Origin: a bacterium (Candidatus Gribaldobacteria) CG07_land_8_20_14_0_80_33_18
Lineage (GTDB): Bacteria; Patescibacteriota; Minisyncoccia; Minisyncoccales; CG1-02-41-26
Direction of reading: 5' to 3'
Assembly (NCBI GenBank): GCA_002779425.1
Contig: PEWP01000010.1
Coordinates: 1-11,667 of the forward strand
Length of the DNA: 11,667 bases
Shown: piece after piece, positions 5,773 to 11,667 of the stretch
How positions within the stretch are numbered: position 1 is the first letter of the stretch
Layout: every line of letters begins with the position of its first letter
Made by a program: the position numbers and the translations under genes
The notes under the pieces: model-generated
Database searches by the model: none
The model's input: only the letters and a program-made list of their open reading frames with translations
Told to the model about the DNA's origin: nothing

Positions 5773-7151
5773 AAAAGATTTTTTAATTCGCTTGGTACTC
5801 TACTTTCTAAAAGGATAACATCTCCTGGTTGAGAAAATGCTTTTATCTTTTCAAAAATTTCTTGAGGATTCTGAAGTAATAAAATCCTCTGAGCCGACAT
5901 TTCTGCTCTTTTAGCGCCTTCCTCCAATTCTTTAAATCTATCTTTAGTGGTTATTATGGCTAAATCGCAAATCTCGCCGATTTTCTCTCCAATTCTTTTA
6001 TGAATTTCTTTTGAAGCGGAACCTAATTCAATCAGACAAGGCATTATGATTACTTTTTTGTTTACCCCGTAGGAAGCCGAGGGCTTTCCTTCGGGGCCCT
6101 CCCAAACTCTTAAATAATCCAAGTGAGAAATAACTCCATAAGGATTAGCCGAAAAAGTAGCGTCAATAATATTTAATCCATTTATTCCTTTTTTTATTTT
6201 GATGCCGGGAAATTTATTTTCATTTTTTTGGCAAACTCTTTCAATTTCTTCTTCGCTCATTCCCAACTCTCTGGCAACCGCTTTTGCTCCTTCAATATTT
6301 TCTAAACCTGCTAATTTAACATTTTCGCCATAAAGAAATTTTTTAATTTTAGTCATTTGATAGAGCTTTAAACAATACTTGTTTTTTGCATTAAAAAAAG
6401 CAATACCATCTGCTGGCAGACTTTCAATTAACTCAAATTTTGCTTTAATGATATTTTCTAATGACCCGAAAGTTGAAAGATGTTGTTCATTTATTCCGGT
6501 TAAAATTCCGATAGTTGGTTTTATCATTTCACAAACCTCTTTTATTTTTCCTCTTTCATAAGCGCCCATTTCGCAGATAAAAATTTCGTGTTCATCTCTT
6601 AGTTCATTTAAAATCGTCTCGGCAATGCCAATTTCCGCATTAATATGTTCTTTGGTTTTTAAAACATTAAATTTAGAAGACAAAATTTCGGCTAAAAATT
6701 CCTTGGTTGAAGTTTTGCCATAGGAACCAGTAATACCAATTACTAATAGACTTTTAAATTGTAATCTTTTCTTTTTTGCTTTTTTTAGAATTTGATTTCT
6801 TAAAATAACAGTAGGAATCTGAAAAAGTAAAATTAAAAGAGAGAGAATGAGCGGAGCGAAAATAATTAAAATGAGAAGAGAAAAATAAAATTTTTTATCA
6901 GAGAAAGGGAAAATATAAAACAAAATTAAAATTTCTAATAATATTCCTGTTAATAAAATAATGATTGTTTTTTTAGTAAGTTTGGGAACTTTAATTGACC
7001 AAAAACTCGAAAATATTTTGTTTAGTTTATAGGTTTCGAAATGGGCTTTAAATCTGCCAAAATGGTATTCTTTAAGTTGCCATAACCAAGTCCAAAAAAG
7101 AAGCAATTTGGTAAAAATTAAAAACCAAAAGGTAGCGATTATTAACTTCAT
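5754..7151 (-). CDS. Membrane-anchored MurF-like Mur ligase, reduced form
   Basis: 465 residues. The N-terminus has three hydrophobic spans (about 1-24, 62-83, 87-117) instead of the usual Mur ligase N-terminal UDP-substrate domain. A central ATP-binding domain follows: P-loop GITGSYGKTS (139-148), NAEIG (171-175), EMGAYERGKI (194-203), GINEQHLSTFGS (219-230) and IIDATFSANP (328-337). These match the MurF order, where the enzyme ligates D-Ala-D-Ala to the UDP-MurNAc-peptide with ATP. The part between FFNAKN and the DATFSANP motif is shorter than in MurF, and the C-terminal KGSR-like motif is LESRVP. Residues 351-364 derive from a GC-rich hairpin insert (6065-6096). The ATG overlaps the hydrolase stop as ATGA; no Shine-Dalgarno sequence. 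The substrate could be MurF's or a different, perhaps lipid-linked, precursor; family assignment is firm, exact reaction is not. Confidence 0.75.
   Translation of the reverse strand: MKLIIATFWFLIFTKLLLFWTWLWQLKEYHFGRFKAHFETYKLNKIFSSFWSIKVPKLTKKTIIILLTGILLEILILFYIFPFSDKKFYFSLLILIIFAPLILSLLILLFQIPTVILRNQILKKAKKKRLQFKSLLVIGITGSYGKTSTKEFLAEILSSKFNVLKTKEHINAEIGIAETILNELRDEHEIFICEMGAYERGKIKEVCEMIKPTIGILTGINEQHLSTFGSLENIIKAKFELIESLPADGIAFFNAKNKYCLKLYQMTKIKKFLYGENVKLAGLENIEGAKAVARELGMSEEEIERVCQKNENKFPGIKIKKGINGLNIIDATFSANPYGVISHLDYLRVWEGPEGKPSASYGVNKKVIIMPCLIELGSASKEIHKRIGEKIGEICDLAIITTKDRFKELEEGAKRAEMSAQRILLLQNPQEIFEKIKAFSQPGDVILLESRVPSELKNLLWKLEK
6065..6096 (-). repeat. GC-rich hairpin element inside the Mur ligase gene
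   Basis: CCCCG (6065-6069) pairs with CGGGG (6092-6096), AGGAA (6071-6075) with TTCCT (6086-6090), and GCC (6076-6078) with GGC (6082-6084) around a 3-nt loop. Only one T-T mismatch and one bulged T spoil the 13-bp stem. The flanking gene is AT-rich. The element encodes most of EGPEGKPSASYGVN (351-364), which separates YLRVW from KKVIIMP. Confidence 0.8.
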
Positions 7152-7870
7152 ATTATTGATTCTTTAATTTTTTTAACTAAAAACTCTGGATTTTCTAAAT
7201 AAGGTACGTGACCGATATCTTTTAAAATCTCTAATTTTGAATTTTCTATTTTATTTTTCATTAAATAGGCATCTGAAAGAGGTGTTGTTTTGTCTCTTTC
7301 CCCCCAAAGAATTAAAGTTGGTACTTTTATCTTAGACAAATAAGAAGTTAAATCCTCTTCTATTATATTTTTAAAAGTTTCTCTAAGAAATCCTTTTGTC
7401 TCTAAATAATCAGTCCGTCTTAAAATATAACGATAAAAAATTTCTCTTAAATTTGGTTTAAGTTTATTTAAACCTGGCAAACTTAATAACCAATTACTAA
7501 ATTTTATCCCTAAATGAAAAATCCGGCTTTTTTTTCTTTTAATGCCGGCAGCGGATACTAAAATTAAACCTTGAATTTTCTCAAAATTGTTAGCTGTAAA
7601 TTTTATCGCAACTCTTCCACCAAAAGAATAACCTAATAAAAAAAACCTTTCGACAAATTCAGGACACGTTCTTTTAGTATTCTCTAAAAAATTATTAAAC
7701 CAACTAATATAATCATCTAAATTCCAAGGTCTTAAAAGTTTCGTTTCCGGTTTGAATCCCGGTAAATCAGGAATAATTACTTTTATCCCCAATTTTTCTA
7801 ATTCAGTTTTAACTTTTTCCCATTTTTCTTTTGAGCTTTGCCAACCATGTAAAATAACTAAGGTTCTCAT
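7148..7870 (-). CDS. Alpha/beta-hydrolase fold protein
   Basis: 240 residues, soluble, no signal peptide, with the full canonical triad: nucleophile elbow GYSFGG with Ser82, Asp193 in WGERDKTTP, and His221 in GHVPYLENP. HGW at 8-10 supplies the oxyanion-hole strand, and a short helical cap lies at about 113-170. The fold includes esterases, lipases, C-C hydrolases and thioesterases; the closing pattern H-x-P-x-L-E-x-P is the common form of the Abhydrolase_1/6 group and does not give a substrate. It starts 6 nt after the serS stop with no Shine-Dalgarno sequence and overlaps the Mur ligase start by 4 nt, so it is probably translated by coupling. Placement between serS and cell-wall genes makes a lipid, peptidoglycan-precursor or aminoacyl ester possible as substrate, but that is inference only. 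Confidence 0.85.
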   Translation of the reverse strand: MRTLVILHGWQSSKEKWEKVKTELEKLGIKVIIPDLPGFKPETKLLRPWNLDDYISWFNNFLENTKRTCPEFVERFFLLGYSFGGRVAIKFTANNFEKIQGLILVSAAGIKRKKSRIFHLGIKFSNWLLSLPGLNKLKPNLREIFYRYILRRTDYLETKGFLRETFKNIIEEDLTSYLSKIKVPTLILWGERDKTTPLSDAYLMKNKIENSKLEILKDIGHVPYLENPEFLVKKIKESII

Positions 7871-7876
7871 TTTATA

Positions 7877-9130
7877 TTATTTTTGAGGAATAGTTTTAAA
7901 ATTTAAATATTTTTGTAAAACTTTAGGAACATTAATTTTCCCATCTTTTCTCTGATAATTTTCTAAAATAGCAATGAGGATTCTACCAATAGCAAAAGCA
8001 GTTCCATTGACAGTATGAACAAAATTTAATTTTCCAGCTTTGTCAGAATATCGGATATTTAGCCGTCTTGCCTGGAAATCAGTACAATTTGAAGTAGAGT
8101 GAGTCTCCCGATAATTGTTTTCACTAGGAATCCAAGTTTCAATATCATATTGAGCGGCAGTAGGAAAAGCCATATCGACTGAGCATATCTGAACTACTTG
8201 AAAGGGAAGTTCTAACGCCTTTACTAATTCTTTTTCATTTTCTAGAAAAAATTGATGTTCTTTTTTTGACTCAGTTGGTTCAGTGAAACTAAACATTTCT
8301 ATTTTATCAAATTGATGAACCCGCAGGATTCCTTTTGTATCTTTGCCATAACTGCCAGCTTCTCGACGAAAACAAGTAGAAAAACCAAGATATCTTTTTG
8401 GTAGTTCTTCTTCTTTAAAAATTTCTCCACTGTGCATTGGCCCTATTGAGTGCTCGGCAGTACCAACTAAAATTAAGTTATCTTTATCAAGAAAATATCC
8501 TTCCTCCGGAGCTTTTATTAAATATCCCATCCCCTGCATCATTTCTGGCTTTATCATTACTGGTGGAATCACTGGCATAAAACCTTTTTTAACTAATGTG
8601 TCAAAAGTAAAATTTATTAAAGCAAACTCAAGTAAAACTGCTTCATTTTTAAAATAGCCAAATCTGGAACCAGAAACTTTAGCTGCTCTTTTAACATCAA
8701 TTAAATTAAGATTTTCGGCAAGCTCAAGATAATCTTTTGGTTGAAAACTAAATTTTGGCTTCGGGGAGGCCACTCCTATTTCTTCTAAAACAATATTATC
8801 TTTTTCGCTTTTCCCTACTGGTACTTCTTCTAAAGGTAAATTCGGAATTAGAAGCATTAAGTGAGCAAATTCTTTTTGGATTGCTTCTAAATTTGGTTCA
8901 ATTTCTTTTATTTTTTCTTTTAATGATTTGGCTTTTTGGATAAGCTCTGGAGTTAAAGAACCTTTGGTAATTTGATTTTGCTCTGCCTTCAAACTTTCAA
9001 TCTCTCTGAGCAACTTTATTCTCTCATTATCAACTTCTAAAAGTTTATCAATATCAACATCAAGTTGTTTTTTTCGGCAACCCTCTTTTACTAAATTAGG
9101 ATTTTTTCTGATGAAATTTATATCTAACAT
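7877..9130 (-). CDS. serS: Seryl-tRNA synthetase
   Basis: 417 residues, about the usual bacterial length. It charges tRNA-Ser with serine in the cytoplasm. The N-terminal helical hairpin (about 27-93) is the arm that holds the long variable loop of tRNA-Ser. The class II core shows KVSGSRF (151-157), GTAEHSIGPMHSGE (223-236) with the serine-binding TAE, motif 2 FRREAGSYGKDTKGILRVHQF (254-274), STSNCTDFQARR (345-356) and motif 3 NGTAFAIGR (375-383). All key catalytic positions appear present. The ATG at 9130 is 1 nt after the lysS stop and there is no Shine-Dalgarno sequence, so translation is probably coupled to lysS. It is the second gene of the operon. Confidence 0.96.
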   Translation of the reverse strand: MLDINFIRKNPNLVKEGCRKKQLDVDIDKLLEVDNERIKLLREIESLKAEQNQITKGSLTPELIQKAKSLKEKIKEIEPNLEAIQKEFAHLMLLIPNLPLEEVPVGKSEKDNIVLEEIGVASPKPKFSFQPKDYLELAENLNLIDVKRAAKVSGSRFGYFKNEAVLLEFALINFTFDTLVKKGFMPVIPPVMIKPEMMQGMGYLIKAPEEGYFLDKDNLILVGTAEHSIGPMHSGEIFKEEELPKRYLGFSTCFRREAGSYGKDTKGILRVHQFDKIEMFSFTEPTESKKEHQFFLENEKELVKALELPFQVVQICSVDMAFPTAAQYDIETWIPSENNYRETHSTSNCTDFQARRLNIRYSDKAGKLNFVHTVNGTAFAIGRILIAILENYQRKDGKINVPKVLQKYLNFKTIPQK

Positions 9131-9131
9131 T

Positions 9132-10598
9132 TTATTTTTCTTTTGGTTTCATCGTCGGGAAAAGTATCACCTCTCTCAAGGAATGGGAGTCGGTCAATAA
9201 GGCCACTAATCTATCAATGCCCATTCCGAATCCAGCTGCTGGCGGCATCCCATATTCTAACGCTTCTAAAAATTCTTCATCCATTCTTTGCGCTTCTTTA
9301 AAACCTTTTTTATATTTTTCCTCTTGCTCTTTAAATCTTTTTCGTTGTTCTATTGGATTATTAAGTTCAGAATAAGCCCAAACTAACTCCCAACCTCCTC
9401 CTACTAATTGGAAACTAGATAGTTTTTCAGGATTTTGCTTAAGACTTTTAGCTAATGGGGATTTACTTCGAGGATGATGAATAATAAAAGTCGGCTGCCA
9501 GATTTTGGGCAAACAGATTTTTTTATAAATTTCATCTAAAATTTCAGCTTTGCCTACTCCCTTTTCCAATTTTAAATTCATCTCTTTTGCTTTTTTCTCT
9601 AGACCCTCTAAATTAATTTCTTCAATATTAATATCAGTATATTTTCTAATTAATTGGGAAAATTCAACCCTTGGCCAGGGAACTTTAAAATTGATTTTTT
9701 TACCTCCGTAAGAAATTTCCAATTTTCCAAAAACCTTTTTTAAAAGATATTCGAACAATTTTTCAGTTAATTTCATTAAATCTTTATAATCAGCATAAGC
9801 CCAGTAAAATTCGAGTATTGTGAAATCTGGATTATGAAATCTGTCAACTCCTTCGTTTCTAAAACACTTTCCGATTTCATAAATTTTTTCAAACCCGCCA
9901 ATTATAAGTCTTTTAAGATAAAGTTCAGGTGAAATTCTTAAATACATATCCATCTTAAAGGCGTTTAAATGGGTTTTAAATGGTTTTGCTTTTGCTCCTC
10001 CATACAGCGGTTGAAGTATTGGCGTTTCCACTTCAATAAAACCTTCTTTTTCTAAAAAATTTGTTATTTCTCTAATCACTCTTGAACGCAAAATAAATTT
10101 TTCTCTCACTTCTGGATTAAAAATCAAATCTAAATATCGCTTTCTATATCTTTCTTCTACATCTTTCAAGCCATGCCATTTTTCAGGCAAAGGAAGAAGA
10201 GATTTACCAAGAATCTCAAAATCAGAGGTTTCAATTGTTTTTTCTCCTCTTTTTGTTTTAAATAATATCCCTTTAACTTCAATAAAATCTCCGATATCAA
10301 AAAGGTTAGAAAAAAGCTGATAAGTTTTTTCTCCTACTTTATCAATCCGCAAAGCAACTTGGATTTTAGAAGAACCGTCATCAATATCAAAAAAGGTCAT
10401 TCCGCCATGGGAACGAATTGCTTTAATTCTGCCAATTAAAACAATTTCCTCTTTTCTTTTTAATAAAGAAGAAAAATTTTTCAACGCCTCTTTAATTGAA
10501 TAGGTTCTTTTTGTTTTCTCTGGATAAAACTCAATAGTTTTCCCAAACTTTTTCACTTTTTTTAATCTTTCTTCTCTAATTTTATTTACCATTGCCAT
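9132..10598 (-). CDS. lysS: Class II lysyl-tRNA synthetase
   Basis: 488 residues when started at the ATG at 10598. The frame stays open 49 codons further upstream, but that extension is Cys/Pro/Arg-rich and comes from the GC-rich repeat region, so it is not coding. The protein has an OB-fold anticodon domain (about 50-135, with SHGGMTFFDIDDGSSKIQ), WHGLKDVEERYRKRYLDL (141-158), motif 1 around 172-198, motif 2 FRNEGVDRFHNPDFTILEF (246-264), SPLAK (380-384), a metal/ATP acidic segment GGWELVWAYSELNNP (401-415) and motif 3 GFGMGIDRL (456-464). Most LysRS have Arg before the first Glu of that segment; here it is Trp403, while Glu404 and Glu411 remain. A second ATG at 10592 is possible. It is the first gene of the operon, 1 nt before serS. 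Confidence 0.94.
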   Translation of the reverse strand: MAMVNKIREERLKKVKKFGKTIEFYPEKTKRTYSIKEALKNFSSLLKRKEEIVLIGRIKAIRSHGGMTFFDIDDGSSKIQVALRIDKVGEKTYQLFSNLFDIGDFIEVKGILFKTKRGEKTIETSDFEILGKSLLPLPEKWHGLKDVEERYRKRYLDLIFNPEVREKFILRSRVIREITNFLEKEGFIEVETPILQPLYGGAKAKPFKTHLNAFKMDMYLRISPELYLKRLIIGGFEKIYEIGKCFRNEGVDRFHNPDFTILEFYWAYADYKDLMKLTEKLFEYLLKKVFGKLEISYGGKKINFKVPWPRVEFSQLIRKYTDINIEEINLEGLEKKAKEMNLKLEKGVGKAEILDEIYKKICLPKIWQPTFIIHHPRSKSPLAKSLKQNPEKLSSFQLVGGGWELVWAYSELNNPIEQRKRFKEQEEKYKKGFKEAQRMDEEFLEALEYGMPPAAGFGMGIDRLVALLTDSHSLREVILFPTMKPKEK

Positions 10599-10604
10599 GT
10601 TTTT

Positions 10605-10613
10605 ATTATAGCA
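10605..10613 (-). promoter_or_regulatory. Extended -10 promoter of the lysS operon, likely leaderless
   Basis: Read on the minus strand, TGC is followed by a perfect TATAAT (10610-10605). Transcription 7 nt downstream would begin at 10598, the A of the lysS ATG. No Shine-Dalgarno sequence lies in between. No convincing -35 is present, as expected for an extended -10. The same TGCTATAAT precedes the glycosyltransferase gene at 538-546. Confidence 0.68.
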
Positions 10614-10652
10614 AAATAAAATTAAAAATCGAGGCAGCCCGCAGGCGGCGGG

Positions 10653-10668
10653 GCGACCCGCAGGTCGC
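10653..10668. repeat. Perfect small palindrome with CGCA loop
   Basis: GCGACC and GGTCGC form a perfect 6-bp stem around CGCA. A smaller hairpin with the same CGCA loop (GCC/GGC) lies just before it at 10637-10646, so the octamer CCCGCAGG appears twice. They look like units of one repeat family. Confidence 0.65.
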
Positions 10669-10829
10669 GGCCAGTTCGCGACTGAAAGGAGCTGAACTGG
10701 ACAGGGACGAACGCAGTGAGCTGAATTTCCCAGTGGCCGAGGCACCCAAAAGGCGCGGCAAATTCCGTGCCATTTTTAAAAATTGGCTGCGAAGCCTTGC
10801 TGAGATTGAGTTCCGACACTCTGTTTTCT

Positions 10830-10862
10830 GGGGACTGTCCCCGAAAAAAGTCCCCGAAAAAA
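10830..10862. repeat. GGGGACTGTCCCC palindrome and 13-bp tandem repeat
   Basis: GGGGACTGTCCCC (10830-10842) is a palindrome around a central T. GTCCCCGAAAAAA then occurs twice back to back (10837-10849 and 10850-10862), ending exactly at the stop codon of the LamG protein gene. Alternative foldings of either GTCCCC with GGGGAC are possible. For the minus-strand gene the T-runs come before the palindrome, so it is not a standard terminator. Confidence 0.75.
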
Positions 10863-11667
10863 TTATCTTGTCGGCGACCCATTTGCATAAAGAGTAGTAA
10901 TTTCACTGACAGTTAATACTTTATTATAGATAATTACTTCATCAATCCTACCCTGAAAATAAAGACCACCATGAGCCTTCCCAATACTTAAAACATTGGT
11001 AGTATCCCAAGCGTTCATTGATGCTGACCCTGTTCCTTTTGCTTCACCATTTAAATAAAATGCAATATTAGAACCATCATAAGTTACTGCCACATGATAC
11101 CATTGATCTGTAGTCCAAGAAATAGCATCAGACTGCACATCTGCTACACCATATGTAGTAAAATCGAGATGTGTAGGTCTAACCGCAAAAAGATACCCTT
11201 TATCAATATTATCTCTATGTCCATAAATTGAATGATAAGTATATGGAGCTATATCTAAATTTATCCACGCAACAATTGTAACATTAGTTAGATGTAAACT
11301 ATCATCACTTCCACAATTAACAAAATCATCTCCATCAAATCCTAAACACTTACCTATTTTTCCTGTCTGTTGGTATAAAATACCATTATAAGTTCCATTA
11401 TTATTGTTAGCAGTTTGGTCGTAGATAGTCCCGCTTGCTTCTTCAAATTGCCAGTATGCTTTGATGTATGCTGATTGAGGCAATTTTGAAAGCTTATAAA
11501 GTCCTATTGAAGTTCCTACCTCATAAAGATCACTCCTACTCCCTCCATCAGTAGTCATTTTATCTCTATAGGTCTTGGATTCTAAGATACAATCTAATTC
11601 AAAGTAATTCTCACCTGACATAAAGGTATAATAATAAGAACTATTGTTTTTCGGGTCTATTGGTAAA
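10863..11667 (-). CDS. Pilin-like surface protein with C-terminal LamG domain, 5' truncated
   Basis: The frame is open to the window edge, adding 15 residues (LPIDPKNNSSYYYTF) ahead of the internal Met at 11621, so that Met is not the true start; 267 residues are visible. The first part, LPIDPKNNSSYYYTF, then FELDCILES, then DGGSRSDLYEVGT, matches the C-terminal half of the type IV pilin or pseudopilin-like proteins that I know from Patescibacteria, whose N-terminal prepilin helix would lie outside the window. From about residue 70 on comes a LamG/concanavalin A-like jelly roll (Laminin_G_3 type): AYWQFEEASG, DQTANNNNGTYNG, LGFDGDDFVNCG, TIVAWI, WYHVAVTYDG, LNGEAKG and FQGRIDEVIIYNKVLTVSEITTLY. 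Such domains bind glycans or proteins. It probably sits on the cell surface or a pilus and could aid attachment to a host cell, which is inference. No terminator is evident after its stop. Confidence 0.78.
   Translation of the reverse strand, partial: LPIDPKNNSSYYYTFMSGENYFELDCILESKTYRDKMTTDGGSRSDLYEVGTSIGLYKLSKLPQSAYIKAYWQFEEASGTIYDQTANNNNGTYNGILYQQTGKIGKCLGFDGDDFVNCGSDDSLHLTNVTIVAWINLDIAPYTYHSIYGHRDNIDKGYLFAVRPTHLDFTTYGVADVQSDAISWTTDQWYHVAVTYDGSNIAFYLNGEAKGTGSASMNAWDTTNVLSIGKAHGGLYFQGRIDEVIIYNKVLTVSEITTLYANGSPTR

Larger units (their letters stand above)
10599..10862 (-). other. Intergenic region with a GC-rich repeat mosaic
   Basis: This 264-bp stretch between the LamG-protein stop and lysS holds the promoter and a foreign-looking block. 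Bases 10631-10690 are about 75% GC, against an AT-rich surrounding. Seen are GCC-CGCA-GGC (10637-10646), GCGACC-CGCA-GGTCGC (10653-10668), CCAGTTC (10671-10677) pairing with GAACTGG (10694-10700), and a near-palindrome centred on TTTTTAAAAA (10773-10782). GACGAACGCAGTGAG (10706-10720) matches 12 of 15 bases of the femX-insert module. Open frames cross it on both strands but look like repeat translation, not genes. Confidence 0.7.

Noticed and set aside
7234..7254. Three ATTTT-type heptamers in the hydrolase gene
   Set aside because: Units are weakly alike and the residues (KNKIENSKLEIL) fit a normal hydrolase segment, so AT-rich chance explains it.
10599..10745. A 49-codon N-terminal extension of lysS
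   Set aside because: It runs through the extended -10 element and the GC-rich repeats; the ATG at 10598 gives normal LysRS length.
10592..10906. Open frames on both strands through the GC-rich intergenic block (101 and 94 codons)
   Set aside because: They overlap each other, the lysS promoter and both neighbouring genes, and their translations are repeat-derived and Arg/Pro/Cys-rich with no family pattern.

Overview
The window is AT-rich and densely coded. It looks like a chromosomal segment of a Candidate Phyla Radiation (Patescibacteria) bacterium, probably a Parcubacteria-like lineage. The reasons are inference from style: reduced-length enzymes, few Shine-Dalgarno sequences, a pilin-like protein ending in a LamG domain, multi-span GT-C transferases, and short 7-8 bp tandem repeats and GC-rich palindromic islands lying inside reading frames. 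No rRNA, tRNA, CRISPR array or transposase gene was found.

Left part, plus strand (1-3862): a 108-residue coiled-coil protein (109-435), perhaps preceded by a broken gene tail; a weak terminator; an extended -10 promoter; then two tandem polytopic glycosyltransferases of the GT39/PMT/ArnT-like type (578-2137 and 2141-3862), 3 nt apart.

Middle and right, minus strand (3869-10598): a tightly packed six-gene operon read from right to left: lysyl-tRNA synthetase, seryl-tRNA synthetase, an alpha/beta hydrolase, a membrane-anchored MurF-like ligase, a FemX/FemAB-type aminoacyltransferase and FtsQ. Junctions are +1 nt, +6 nt, a 4-nt overlap, a 19-nt overlap and a 4-nt overlap. The likely promoter is an extended -10 (TGCTATAAT) placed so that transcription would begin on the lysS ATG itself, a leaderless message. 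The operon joins aminoacyl-tRNA supply, peptidoglycan precursor or bridge synthesis and division. The glycosyltransferase pair runs into its end with only 6 bp between stop codons.

Right edge (10599-11667): a 264-bp intergenic stretch whose lysS-proximal part is very GC-rich and full of small palindromes and direct repeats, then the 3' part of a pilin-like protein with a C-terminal LamG/concanavalin-like domain, cut by the window edge.

The main unexplained pattern is repeat invasion of coding sequence. There are three 7- or 8-bp tandem tracts inside genes (897-928, 1524-1565, 5511-5545) and two GC-rich inserts inside cell-wall genes (5070-5123 in femX-like, 6065-6096 in the Mur ligase). The femX insert shares a 15-bp module (12/15 identical) with the GC-rich region upstream of lysS. 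All keep the frame open, like the palindromic elements known from Rickettsia proteins.
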